64,000 nucleotides of DNA from Pseudophaeobacter arcticus DSM 23566 (GCF_000473205.1 NZ_KI421507.1:3271057-3335056); one strand, 5' to 3'; shown: positions 51,653-62,419, counted from the stretch's first letter. A program made the numbers and translations. Notes: generated by a model not told the origin, from the sequence alone.

Positions 51653-52183
51653 ATGTCAGAACCTTTTATTGCAGAGATCCGCATTTTTGCCGGTAACTTT
51701 GCACCTCGCAGCTGGGCTTTTTGCAACGGCCAATTGCTTCCAATTTCACAAAATACAGCACTCTTCTCGCTTATTGGAACAACTTATGGCGGTGATGGGC
51801 GTACAACCACAGCGCTTCCCAATCTTGAAGGGCGCGCGCCGATGCACCCCGGTCGGGGTCCGGGCCTGACCTCCCGACGCCTAGGAGAAAAAACAGGGGT
51901 CGAAACGGTTACCCTGACAGAGGCACAGATACCGAACCATTCACACACAGCGCGTGCGCGCAGTGGTGCAGGGACTGCGGGTACGGCCCCTAACCCCTCG
52001 GCCTCGATTTCAAAAAACGGCTTCCTGGACCGGCTTTACAGTGTCAACCCGTCGGGGCTGACGGATATGGCCAGCCAGTCCGTCGAGAGTACAGGCGGAA
52101 ATCAGGCACATAACAATATACAGCCCTTTTTGGTGATGAACTTCATCATCGCACTGCAGGGACTTTATCCCTCTCGCAGTTAA
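51653..52183 (+). CDS. tail-collar domain protein, paralog 3
   Basis: A 176-residue paralog: SEPFIAEIRIFAGNFAPRSW, FCNGQLLPISQNTALFSLIG, GGDGRTTTALPNLEGR, and a Gly/Ala/Ser-rich variable part followed by MNFIIALQGLYPSRS. TAGGAG precedes the ATG, 11 bp after paralog 2. Together the three genes form one operon that ends at the terminator at 52217. The conserved GGNQAHNN-type motif before the C-terminus occurs in all three (GGSQAHNN, GGSRSHTN, GGNQAHNN). Confidence 0.85.
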   Translation: MSEPFIAEIRIFAGNFAPRSWAFCNGQLLPISQNTALFSLIGTTYGGDGRTTTALPNLEGRAPMHPGRGPGLTSRRLGEKTGVETVTLTEAQIPNHSHTARARSGAGTAGTAPNPSASISKNGFLDRLYSVNPSGLTDMASQSVESTGGNQAHNNIQPFLVMNFIIALQGLYPSRS

Positions 52184-52216
52184 TCTGCTGCCCAACTATG
52201 ACTTTGTCACAACGGT

Positions 52217-52240
52217 GGGGCCACGTCGGCCCCGTCTTTC
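52217..52240 (+). terminator. terminator of the tail-collar operon
   Basis: GGGGCC (52217-52222) and GGCCCC (52228-52233) pair around a 5-base loop, followed by GTCTTTC. It is 33 bp after the third paralog. Confidence 0.55.
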
Positions 52241-52253
52241 CTGTTAAAGTTTG

Positions 52254-52323
52254 CCCGTCAAAACTGGCCCTTCAGAACCGGGCTGTTAAAACCGGCCTGT
52301 CAGAACCGGGCTCTCAACACTGG
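52254..52323. repeat. five tandem 14-bp degenerate repeats
   Basis: Units CCCGTCAAAACTGG, CCCTTCAGAACCGG, GCTGTTAAAACCGG, CCTGTCAGAACCGG and GCTCTCAACACTGG are in exact 14-bp phase; a sixth diverged unit may precede at 52240. The array lies between the tail-collar operon and the GNAT gene. Confidence 0.75.
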
Positions 52324-52392
52324 TAGATTTCAAACCCGGGCCTGTTGCCAGACCTGCCCGGGCCGCCCCCTCGCAACAGCAAAGGCCTGTAT

Positions 52393-52953
52393 ATGACCCA
52401 CCTGCCCCTGCTTCATCATGCAGCGCAACACCACATAGGTTTTCGACAGATCACTGACCAGGACATGGGATTTCTGTCGCGGCTCTATCGGTCGACACGT
52501 GAGGCAGAGCTGGCGCAGGTCAGCTGGGGCGAGGCTGAAAAGCAGGCCTTTTGCCAGATGCAGTTCGAGGCCCAGCACAGCCACTACCAAAAGCATTATC
52601 CAGATGCGCTATGGCTGATGATCGAGCAAAAGGGCAGCCCAATTGGACGTCTTTACCTTGAGCGTTGGCCCAAAGAGCATCGGATTATCGACATTGCGCT
52701 GATGCCAGGGGCACGTGGCCAGGGAATCGGCGCTGCCTTGTTACAGGATTTGCAAACAGATGCGGCCGCCGATGGATCACGCGGCATTGGCATCCATGTC
52801 GAAAAAGCCAACCCAGCGATGGCGCTCTATCATCGGCTTGGCTTTGTCACAATCGAGGAAAAAGGCGTCTATGATCTATTGTTCTGGACGCCACCTGCTG
52901 GTGGTGATGTGCCCGCCACAGCCGACGATCAGGTAAAGACCGCCTCATATTGA
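52393..52953 (+). CDS. GNAT family N-acetyltransferase
   Basis: The 186-residue protein is a GNAT: GFRQITDQDMGFLSRLY at the start, IDIALMPGARGQGIGAALLQ with the acetyl-CoA loop (RGQGIG), and MALYHRLGFVTIEEKG. The ATG at 52393 has AAAGG 7 bp in front. It lies downstream of the tail-collar operon and its last 25 bp overlap the convergent DUF6916 gene. I recall a GNAT in similar tail-collar/DUF6916 neighbourhoods elsewhere, so it may modify one of the neighbours; that is inference. Confidence 0.83.
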   Translation: MTHLPLLHHAAQHHIGFRQITDQDMGFLSRLYRSTREAELAQVSWGEAEKQAFCQMQFEAQHSHYQKHYPDALWLMIEQKGSPIGRLYLERWPKEHRIIDIALMPGARGQGIGAALLQDLQTDAAADGSRGIGIHVEKANPAMALYHRLGFVTIEEKGVYDLLFWTPPAGGDVPATADDQVKTASY

Positions 52954-53222
52954 AACCCGGCCTCTTTTTGCGCCACAGGCACCAGAAACACGTCCTGATC
53001 CCCCGTTTTTGGATGGGACAGCCTGTGTATTTCTTGGGTCAAAATCGGTGACTGTGGACCTTGCCACAGCAGTGAGAAGGCCCCGCCGTCACGCTCACCC
53101 GCCCCGAGTTTGGTCACTTCGATCAATTTCAAGGTGACAGGCGCCTCTGTGGAAGTGACCACAAACTCCTGCTCCTGCAGTTCGGAAAATTGTTCGGCGG
53201 TCACAGTGGTCAAATCAAACAT
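52929..53222 (-). CDS. DUF6916 family protein
   Basis: The 97-residue protein reads FDLTTVTAEQFSELQEQEFV, then LKLIEVTKLG, FSLLWQGPQSPILTQEIHRL and VFLVPVAQKEAGFQYEAVF. This fits DUF6916, a small beta-rich domain usually encoded near tail-collar proteins. Its function is unknown. The start at 53222 is chosen; GTG at 53231 is possible. It is on the opposite strand and overlaps the GNAT end by 25 bp. Assignment is by pattern memory, so moderate confidence. Confidence 0.7.
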   Translation of the reverse strand: MFDLTTVTAEQFSELQEQEFVVTSTEAPVTLKLIEVTKLGAGERDGGAFSLLWQGPQSPILTQEIHRLSHPKTGDQDVFLVPVAQKEAGFQYEAVFT

Positions 53223-53417
53223 GTCTCTCACACTCTTCTGGGACGGATTAGCGTCACCTTGCCCCCAAAGAACTCTCTTTCCAAGTGCTTCCTTTCAAAC
53301 AGCTCGCCCATAATCTGTATGATCTGCTGGTAAAATGCCGCACACAGGCCCATCATGGATGATCCGCCCTCCTCCTGACTGCAATATCACGCTGCCTTCA
53401 CAGCCGGTTTTTACGAT

Positions 53418-53445
53418 GTTTCAAAAACCACCAGATTTTTGAAAC
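53418..53445. promoter_or_regulatory. inverted repeat just upstream of the protease start
   Basis: GTTTCAAAAA (53418-53427) and TTTTTGAAAC (53436-53445) are perfect 10-bp arms with an 8-base centre, ending 12 bp before the start codon and just before the GGGAGAG ribosome-binding site. It may be an operator, or as RNA a hairpin that controls translation. Confidence 0.55.
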
Positions 53446-53457
53446 CGGGAGAGAAAC

Positions 53458-55014
53458 ATGGCTGAGCTGCACAGAGCTGAAACAAACCGCAAGACCACTT
53501 TTCCTGTGAATTTGGATCACACCCTTGAAAAGGCCTATCAGACCTTCGGCCATCGCTCCAATTTTCGCGGAGTGGACATTGGGTACCGCTGGCGGCGGGG
53601 ACAACGGACCGAAGATATCTGTCTGCGCATGCATGTCCTGCGTAAACTGCCTCTAGACGCCCTGCTGCCCTCGCAGGTGCTGCCAACCCATGTGGATGGC
53701 GTCGCACTGGATGTCATCGAAGCCTCCTATCAGCCCTCACTGGAGCCTGGTGCCGCGCGGCGGGCCAGCACACGGCAGCCCTATACCATGGGTGGCCTGC
53801 CCTGCGGCAGATCCGGAGAAGGCGCAGGTACAATTGGCCTGGTGGTGATTGACAAAACCACCGGCAAACCCGGCATTCTGTCAAACTGGCATGTTCTGGC
53901 CGGACCATGGGCGCGCCACAATGATCCGATCATGCAACTGGCGGAGCGTGACGACGAATTTGACCCTCGCAATCACATAGCCAATCTGAAACGTTGGATG
54001 CTGGACCGCAGCGGCGATGCCGCTCTGGCTGAGCTGCTGCCAGACCAGCCCTGGCTACCGCTGCAGTTTGGCGGCTTTGAGAGCATCAGCCAGGTCAGAT
54101 CCGCCAGTCTGGGTGAAATCCTGAACAAGACCTCGCGTGCCGCGAACAATGGCCAGGCGCGTGTCGATGGCAGAGGGTTGTATCGTCTGCAGTATAAAAC
54201 ACGGCAAGGCACGTTGGAATACCGCGATATTGAAGGGCTGAACCTAGTCTATGAAGGCGATATCCCTGTTTCAGACGGCAAGGTATCCTGCGCTGGCGAC
54301 AGTGGAGCCGCCTGGATCTCCGCAGCCTCAGGCGATGCCGTCGCCTTACAAATTGGCAGGCAAAGCGCATCCCCCAATGGTGCAAGCCGCACCGGACAGG
54401 GCGTCATTGCCTGCGAGATGGGCCCAATCCTCAACAAGCTGGAGCTCCGGCTGGCCAGCTATGAGGATCTTTTAGCCCAAAATGGGCAGAGCGCGGTGCT
54501 TACCCATCGTCAAAAAACCTGCGCCGACCTGTCCTATCACAGTGATGAGGCACTGCCCTCCCCGCTTTGGCCGCATCCGCGACATTGGGCAGATGTCTCG
54601 CTCTCTCAGCCCCAGAATCTGCCCCGCCCAGATCGCACCGAAACAACCACTTCTGCCGCCCAGGTTGTCGCCATGGTGCGCATTTTACCAAACGATCACG
54701 TGCCAGTGTTGCCCCACCGCGAGCCCGCGTCGCCGCGCAGTGTGATTGGGCATGAAATCTGGCAAAACCGGCTATGCCCGGCCTTGCTGGACTACGACCC
54801 CAATTTCAGGGGTGTCTTGCCCGAAGAGACCCTGACGCAACGGATCTCAGCTGCAGATGAGCGCAATATCTACGCCTTCTTTTCTCGCCTTATCAATGGG
54901 TCAGCACGGTTTGACGGCATCGGTCTGCGACACGTTCTGGCCTCTGATTTTAGGGGTGCAACTACATATATGCAGATCTGCGAACGCATCGACACCCTGC
55001 GTCCGCAGCCCTGA
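53458..55014 (+). CDS. trypsin-like serine protease domain protein without signal peptide (Nal1-like)
   Basis: A 518-residue protein with a chymotrypsin-type triad: His145 in LSNWHVLAG, Asp187 in SGDAALAEL and Ser282 in CAGDSGAAW. The N-terminal part (about 30-95) with FGHRSNFRGVDIGYR resembles the N-terminus of Nal1-like putative proteases. Residues 330-518 form an additional domain that I do not recognise. No signal peptide or membrane helix is seen, so it should act inside the cell or leave by another route. A perfect inverted repeat lies directly before its ribosome-binding site. It follows the tail-collar/DUF6916 group. Substrates are unknown. Confidence 0.8.
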   Translation: MAELHRAETNRKTTFPVNLDHTLEKAYQTFGHRSNFRGVDIGYRWRRGQRTEDICLRMHVLRKLPLDALLPSQVLPTHVDGVALDVIEASYQPSLEPGAARRASTRQPYTMGGLPCGRSGEGAGTIGLVVIDKTTGKPGILSNWHVLAGPWARHNDPIMQLAERDDEFDPRNHIANLKRWMLDRSGDAALAELLPDQPWLPLQFGGFESISQVRSASLGEILNKTSRAANNGQARVDGRGLYRLQYKTRQGTLEYRDIEGLNLVYEGDIPVSDGKVSCAGDSGAAWISAASGDAVALQIGRQSASPNGASRTGQGVIACEMGPILNKLELRLASYEDLLAQNGQSAVLTHRQKTCADLSYHSDEALPSPLWPHPRHWADVSLSQPQNLPRPDRTETTTSAAQVVAMVRILPNDHVPVLPHREPASPRSVIGHEIWQNRLCPALLDYDPNFRGVLPEETLTQRISAADERNIYAFFSRLINGSARFDGIGLRHVLASDFRGATTYMQICERIDTLRPQP

Positions 55015-55162
55015 TTTCCCCACTAAAGAACCGCCAGTTTTTCCATCCCGGGCTATCGTACAAAAGGGGAGCGATCGCCCCTCGATCGAGGCCGCGCTGC
55101 CCTTTTCTTTCATGCAGGCCTCGGATCACTACAGGTGGATCCTGGCTGGAATTCAATGATAA

Positions 55163-57526
<2,364 letters not shown>

Positions 57527-57542
57527 CCCACCTCAAAATCCC

Positions 57543-57567
57543 GATCTAGGCCCCAAGGGCCTAGATC
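57543..57567. terminator. convergent terminator hairpin after katG and the aminotransferase
   Basis: GATCTAGGCCC (57543-57553) and GGGCCTAGATC (57557-57567) are perfect 11-bp arms with a 3-base loop. The right arm contains the stop codon of the minus-strand aminotransferase. The minus side is followed by ATTTT, so it fits that gene best, but it may stop both. Confidence 0.7.
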
Positions 57568-58889
57568 CCCTGCAAGGCGAGGGTGACAGCCTGATCCAGC
57601 TTGTCCACCACTTCGCCAATCTGGGATTCCGTCATGATAAAGGGCGGCGCCAGCAGGATGTGGTCCCCCAGACGTCCGTCGCGGGTTCCAGCCATCGGAT
57701 AGCAGATCAACCCAGCCTCAAAGGCGGCGCTTTTTACCTTGGCGGCAAGGGTTTTGCCCGGATCAAAAGGCGCTTTTGTTGCGCGATCCGCCACCAATTC
57801 AACGCCGCGAAACAAGCCACGTCCGCGAATGTCCCCCACATGCGGATGGTCCGCAAACCGGTCAACCAATGCCGACTGCAACTGCGCGCCCCTGTCGCGG
57901 CAGGTTGAAATCAGATCCCGGTTGAGCATCTCCGTCACCACGGCAAGCCCGGCGGCGGTTGCGACCGGATGGCCAACATAGGTATGGCCATGTTGAAAAA
58001 ACCCACTCCCCGCCGCAATAGCTGCATAGATGTCAGCGCTGCACAGCATCGCACCTATGGGCTGGTATCCCGCGCCCAAGCCTTTGGCGATACACAGGAT
58101 ATCAGGCGACACCCCATCCGCATCGCAGGCAAACATATGGCCAGTGCGGCCCATGCCACACATGACCTCATCCAGGATCAGCAAGACGCCGTATCTGTCG
58201 CAGATTTCGCGGATCCGTTTGAAATAGCCTGGCACCGCAGTCACCGCGCCAGACGTGGCTCCGACAACCGGTTCGGCGATAAATCCCATGACTGTTTCTG
58301 GACCCAGACGCAGGATTTCCGCCTCCAGCTCATTGGCGACCCGCTGCCCGTAGTCAAAGGTGCTCTCGCCCTCGGCCCGGTCGGCATATTCATAGCAGGG
58401 CGCGATATGCGACACCCCAATCAACAGCGGATCAAACTGCTGTCGCCGCCAGGCGTTGCCCCCGGCGGCCAAAGCCCCCAGAGTGTTGCCATGATAGCTT
58501 TGCCGCCGCGCAATCAGATGGCGACGCTCCGGTTCCCCGCGTTCAAGATGGTACTGGCGCGTCAACTTGATTGCCGCCTCTGTGGCCTCGGATCCGCCAG
58601 AGACAAAATAGACCCGATCCAGCCCCTCCGGGGCCTGCGCAATCAGCAGATCCGCCAGTGCCTCTGCCGGTTCTGACGTCATAAATCCGGTATGGGCAAA
58701 GGCTAGCTTTCCCACCTGTTCTTGCACCGCGCGGATCACCGCCGCGTCCGAGTGGCCCAGGCATGACACCGCCGCCCCGCCCGATCCGTCAAAGTAGCGC
58801 TTGCCAGTTGAATCAATCAGATAGCACCCCTCCCCCCCAACAGCAGTGGGCAGATTGGCCTTGGTATGACGTGGAAAAACATGGCTCAT
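57561..58889 (-). CDS. class III aminotransferase (aspartate aminotransferase family)
   Basis: A 442-residue PLP enzyme: YFVSGGSEATEAAIKL for the phosphate site, RRQSYHGNTLGAL, LLILDEVMCGMGRTG with the PLP-ring Asp, and the Schiff-base Lys in CIAKGLGAGYQPIGA. It transfers amino groups from an omega-amino acid or diamine; the substrate is not clear. It lies 3 bp after a BKACE gene, so both probably work in one catabolic route, for instance of an amino acid degraded through a beta-keto acid. It overlaps the terminator at its stop codon. Confidence 0.88.
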   Translation of the reverse strand: MSHVFPRHTKANLPTAVGGEGCYLIDSTGKRYFDGSGGAAVSCLGHSDAAVIRAVQEQVGKLAFAHTGFMTSEPAEALADLLIAQAPEGLDRVYFVSGGSEATEAAIKLTRQYHLERGEPERRHLIARRQSYHGNTLGALAAGGNAWRRQQFDPLLIGVSHIAPCYEYADRAEGESTFDYGQRVANELEAEILRLGPETVMGFIAEPVVGATSGAVTAVPGYFKRIREICDRYGVLLILDEVMCGMGRTGHMFACDADGVSPDILCIAKGLGAGYQPIGAMLCSADIYAAIAAGSGFFQHGHTYVGHPVATAAGLAVVTEMLNRDLISTCRDRGAQLQSALVDRFADHPHVGDIRGRGLFRGVELVADRATKAPFDPGKTLAAKVKSAAFEAGLICYPMAGTRDGRLGDHILLAPPFIMTESQIGEVVDKLDQAVTLALQGI

Positions 58890-58892
58890 GAT

Positions 58893-59681
58893 TCAATTCC
58901 TTTTCAGCTTATGTCCAGCTTCTGACGCGGCCTGAACCAGCGCCGCGACCGAAGTCGCATTGTCTTTCAGCATTGTCCCCGCCGGGGTTTCCAGGTTGTT
59001 CTCAAATCCAACGCGAACATTGCCGCCCGCCTGGATCGCCGCCAGCAGGCAGGCCCGCTCTTCTCGGCCAAAGGCACAGAGGCTCCAGTTGAGATCCAGC
59101 GCCCGAGCCGCCGCCACAAAATCTGTCAGCCCATCGGTCCGGGCCGGTGTCGCAGGTGCATATTGCCCGAGCACAAAGATCACATCCCGCATCGCCACAG
59201 GGACGACGCCAGCAGCATACCAGGATTTGAGCTGGGCAATGCAGCCCGGTGAATACAGGATATGCTGAACCTGGGTGCCCGCCTCGGCACAAAGCCCATA
59301 GGCGCGCATCGCGATCTCGGGCGCCCTTGCCATTTCCCGCACTGCGATCGAGGCCGCCGCAGGGCGCAGCGCTGCCAAACAGGCCAGCTGCGCCTCTGGC
59401 GTATAGATCCCGGCGCTTTCGGTGGTGATCTGAATCGCCATTTTGGGCGCCGCATCTGCCACAGCCGCCATGGCCGCGCGGTAGCGCCCTGGGTCCAGGG
59501 AATGTCCGCCCGCATCGTCGCGCACATGCAGGTGCAACGTGCTGGCCCCTGCCGCCTGACAGGCCGCTGCGGTTTGTGCCAGTTCCGGCAGCGTGATCGG
59601 CAGCTCTGGATGGTCGCATTTTTGTCGACGGGCGCCATTGGGCGCCACGGTCACCTGATAGTCTGCCACGTCTGACCTCAT
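58893..59681 (-). CDS. beta-keto acid cleavage enzyme (BKACE, DUF849)
   Basis: The 262-residue TIM-barrel protein starts with VTVAPNGARR and has STLHLHVRDDAGGHSLD with the zinc-binding His pair, QITTESAGIYTP and GNVRVGFENN. These are marks of the BKACE family, which condenses a beta-keto acid with acetyl-CoA and cleaves it to acetoacetate and a new CoA ester. It is slightly shorter than typical members (about 270-310). The partner aminotransferase suggests a beta-keto acid formed by transamination, but the actual substrate is unknown. Confidence 0.87.
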   Translation of the reverse strand: MRSDVADYQVTVAPNGARRQKCDHPELPITLPELAQTAAACQAAGASTLHLHVRDDAGGHSLDPGRYRAAMAAVADAAPKMAIQITTESAGIYTPEAQLACLAALRPAAASIAVREMARAPEIAMRAYGLCAEAGTQVQHILYSPGCIAQLKSWYAAGVVPVAMRDVIFVLGQYAPATPARTDGLTDFVAAARALDLNWSLCAFGREERACLLAAIQAGGNVRVGFENNLETPAGTMLKDNATSVAALVQAASEAGHKLKRN

Positions 59682-59771
59682 GCTTTGACTTCGCTAAAAC
59701 ACTGGGGACAAAACTGGCATGATCTCAAGCCCGGGATTTCAGAACATTTGTTTTTTCATCTCGACTTCACT

Positions 59772-59890
59772 TGGTTTTGAACCAGTTTATGGCCTCAGAC
59801 CAATCAAGCGGAGATGTACAACCCTCAGATCCAGACCACACCACCTCCACACATCAGGGGAATTCTCTTTTTTACCAACTGGTTAAAAAA
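59772..59890. promoter_or_regulatory. divergent promoter region with repeated AACCAGTT boxes
   Basis: The 375-bp region 59682-60056 separates the BKACE operon from tpa and holds no gene. TGGTT and AACCA form a small dyad at 59772-59784. The 8-mer AACCAGTT occurs at 59780-59787 and again in inverted orientation at 59877-59884, inside an imperfect palindrome with T6/A6 flanks (59868-59890). These may be binding sites of a regulator controlling both units. Confidence 0.4.
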
Positions 59891-60056
59891 TGAGTGTGCC
59901 GCGAACTGCCAGGCCCGTCTCAAAACTGGACGCAGAACACCCCACCATCTGGCCCTAGAGTATCCGGCAGTTTTGGCGTTTCGTCACAAAAGAACGACTC
60001 CGGCTGACAGGCAGCTGGCAGACACCCCCACTCTTACTTTTATGGAAGGACATGTC

Positions 60057-61454
60057 ATGGACGGCACGTTCAACGAAAACGATCTCAGCCGGGTAGTTGC
60101 GGCTGACAAGGCCCATGTCTGGCACCACCTGATTCAGCATAAGCCCTTTGAAGAGAATGATCCCAGGATCATCGTCGAAGGCAAAGGCATGCGGGTCTGG
60201 GACCAGAACGGCAAAGAGTTCCTGGATGCGGTCTCCGGCGGTGTCTGGACCGTCAACGTCGGCTACGGTCGCGAGGAAATCTGCAAAGCTGTCTATAACC
60301 AGATGATGAAACTGTGCTATTTTGCCCAGTCAGCGGGCTCGATCCCCGGTGCGCTTTTTGCCGAGAAACTGATCGAAAAGATGCCGGGCATGAGCCGCGT
60401 CTACTACAATAACTCCGGCTCAGAGGCGAACGAGAAAGCCTTTAAGATGGTGCGCCAGATCGCCCATAAAAAATACGGCGGCAAGAAAACCAAGATCCTG
60501 TACCGCGACCGTGATTACCACGGCTCCACCCTGGCAGCGATGTCCGCCGGTGGCCAGGATGAGCGCAACGCGCAATACGGCCCCTTTGCGCCTGACTTTA
60601 TCCGCGTGCCCCACTGCATGGAATACCGCAAGCACGAGCTGGGTCTTGAGCATCTGTCGGGGCGTGAGTTCGGCATTGCAGCCGCCAATGCCATCGAAGA
60701 GGTGATCCTGCGCGAAGGTCCCGAAACCGTCGGCGCCCTGTGCCTTGAGCCAGTGACCGCGGGTGGCGGCGTGATTGAAGCCCCCGAAGGCTATTGGGAA
60801 CGGGTACAGGAAATCTGCACCCAACATGACATTCTGCTGCACATCGACGAAGTTGTCTGTGGCGTGGGCCGCACCGGCACCTGGTTTGGCTATCAGCACT
60901 ACGGCATCAAACCCGACTTCGTGACCATGGCCAAAGGCGTGGCCTCCGGCTATGCGGCGATCGCGGTGCTGGTCACCACCGAAGAGGTCTTTGACATGTT
61001 CAAGGATGACGCTTCGGATCCGCTGAACTATTTCCGCGACATCTCCACCTTTGGTGGCTGCACCGCCGGCCCTGCGGCGGCGCTGGAAAACATGCGCATC
61101 ATCGAAGAAGAGGGCCTCTTGGACAACTGCACCGCCATGGGCGAGCGGATGATGAACAATCTGCTGGCGCTGAAAGAAAAGCACCCCGTGATTGGCGATG
61201 TACGCGGCAAGGGTCTGTTCCTTGGGGCCGAACTGGTCACTGATCGCGAAACCAAGGAGCCTGTGGACGAGAAGCTCGCCCAGCAGGTCGTGGCGGATTG
61301 TGGCGCCCAGGGCGTTCTGATTGGTGTCACCAACCGGTCTATTCCTGGCAAGAACAACACGCTGTGCTTCAGCCCGGCGCTGATTGTGACGGCAGAAGAC
61401 GTCGACGCCATCACCGACGCGGTCGACAAGGCCCTGACCAAGGTCTTTGGCTAA
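60057..61454 (+). CDS. tpa: taurine-pyruvate aminotransferase-type enzyme
   Basis: The 465-residue class III aminotransferase closely follows Tpa of taurine-degrading bacteria: DGTFNENDLSRVVAADKAHVW at the start is given here only in part (NENDLSRVV), then GVWTVNVGYGR, FAQSAGSIPGALFAEKL, RVYYNNSGSEANEKAFKM, ILLHIDEVVCGVGRTG and the PLP Lys in TMAKGVASGYAAIAV. Tpa converts taurine and pyruvate to sulfoacetaldehyde and alanine. The ATG at 60057 with GGAAGGA 6 bp upstream gives the family start. No xsc or tau transport genes are adjacent, so the substrate could be another omega-amine. Confidence 0.85.
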   Translation: MDGTFNENDLSRVVAADKAHVWHHLIQHKPFEENDPRIIVEGKGMRVWDQNGKEFLDAVSGGVWTVNVGYGREEICKAVYNQMMKLCYFAQSAGSIPGALFAEKLIEKMPGMSRVYYNNSGSEANEKAFKMVRQIAHKKYGGKKTKILYRDRDYHGSTLAAMSAGGQDERNAQYGPFAPDFIRVPHCMEYRKHELGLEHLSGREFGIAAANAIEEVILREGPETVGALCLEPVTAGGGVIEAPEGYWERVQEICTQHDILLHIDEVVCGVGRTGTWFGYQHYGIKPDFVTMAKGVASGYAAIAVLVTTEEVFDMFKDDASDPLNYFRDISTFGGCTAGPAAALENMRIIEEEGLLDNCTAMGERMMNNLLALKEKHPVIGDVRGKGLFLGAELVTDRETKEPVDEKLAQQVVADCGAQGVLIGVTNRSIPGKNNTLCFSPALIVTAEDVDAITDAVDKALTKVFG

Positions 61455-61480
61455 AACGCCCAGTCCCCATTTACTATTGA

Positions 61481-61507
61481 AACGCTCCGGTTTTCCGGGG
61501 CGTTTTT
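61481..61507 (+). terminator. terminator of tpa
   Basis: AACGCTCCGG (61481-61490) pairs with CCGGGGCGTT (61495-61504) around TTTT, with one G-U pair, followed by a T-run. It is 26 bp after the tpa stop. Confidence 0.8.
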
Positions 61508-61728
61508 CATGTCAGTCCCATGCATACGTATTTTGAAAAGACGCCAAACAGCCCCATGTTAGGATCAGGATGAGGCGCCCAGCGGCCAGAAAAGGCATCG
61601 GCAGGTAGCAGTCTGCCCCTTTGAGTCGAACCTTTTGGATTGCCCATTTTGAACAAAAGTGGACCTTTCAAACTGTCCACGCTGCCGACAGTCTGGTCCA
61701 AACCCTACTACAATCCAGGAGCCAAACC

Positions 61729-62313
61729 ATGTGGGCCAAACCTGTCACTCTCTCCGGCCAGCAGGTCACGCTTGCGCCGCTCTGCCAATCCCATGCCGAT
61801 GATCTGGCTGAGGCCAGCGCCGATGGTAACCTTTCTGCGCTTTGGTACACAATGATACCGGCTCCGGCGGATGTCCCCGCCGAAATTGACCGGCGATTGG
61901 CGCTGCAACAGGCCGGCAGCATGGTGGCCTTTGCCATCCTGGATGCCTCCGGCCGGGCTGTCGGCATGACCACCTATATGAATATCGACCAGATCAATCA
62001 GCGGCTTGAAATCGGCTCCACCTGGTATCGCAAATCGGTACAGCGCTCGGGGTTGAACACCGAATGCAAACTGCTGATGCTGCGCCACGCCTTTGAGGAT
62101 CTTGATGCCATCGCGGTGGAGTTCCGAACCCATGTGATCAACCACCAAAGCCGCCGTGCAATTGAACGTCTCGGGGCGAAACTCGATGGTATCTTACGGG
62201 CCCATATGCGGATGGGTAACGGCAGTCTCCGCGACACGGCAGTCTATTCGATCATCGCACCGGAATGGCCAACCATTCAGGCCCATCTGAACCATCTTAT
62301 GACCCGGTATTGA
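61729..62313 (+). CDS. GNAT family N-acetyltransferase
   Basis: The 194-residue protein resembles RimJ/RimL-type GNATs: LSGQQVTLAPLCQSHADDL, GMTTYMNIDQINQRLEIGST and the region LNTECKLLMLRHAFEDL, with RRAIERLGAKLDGILR near the C-terminus. Such enzymes acetylate protein N-termini or small amines; the substrate is unknown. The ATG at 61729 follows AGGAG 7 bp upstream; longer in-frame starts at 61621 lack a ribosome-binding site. Confidence 0.84.
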   Translation: MWAKPVTLSGQQVTLAPLCQSHADDLAEASADGNLSALWYTMIPAPADVPAEIDRRLALQQAGSMVAFAILDASGRAVGMTTYMNIDQINQRLEIGSTWYRKSVQRSGLNTECKLLMLRHAFEDLDAIAVEFRTHVINHQSRRAIERLGAKLDGILRAHMRMGNGSLRDTAVYSIIAPEWPTIQAHLNHLMTRY

Positions 62314-62393
62314 TCGGCGCGGCGGATCAAGGGGGCCACCTCAGCCACTTTATCCAGCTGTTCTCCCCTGCGAAAGCTATGTCCCAAACGCCA

Positions 62394-62419
62394 CAGCGCC
62401 GCGCATCAGCGCGGCGCTG
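62394..62419. repeat. GC-rich palindromic element between convergent genes
   Basis: CAGCGCCGCGC (62394-62404) and GCGCGGCGCTG (62409-62419) are perfect 11-bp arms around ATCA. The following GGGCCCAACGGGAGGCAGGC and CGGGCGGGAGCCCC look like parts of a larger dispersed repeat. There is no T-run, but it may still end transcription of the convergent GNAT and permease genes. Confidence 0.5.

Noticed and set aside
50593..52183. Prophage or phage tail operon
   Set aside because: Only tail-collar domains are present. No capsid, portal, terminase, sheath, tube, lysis or integrase gene is nearby, so the domain name should not be read as a prophage.
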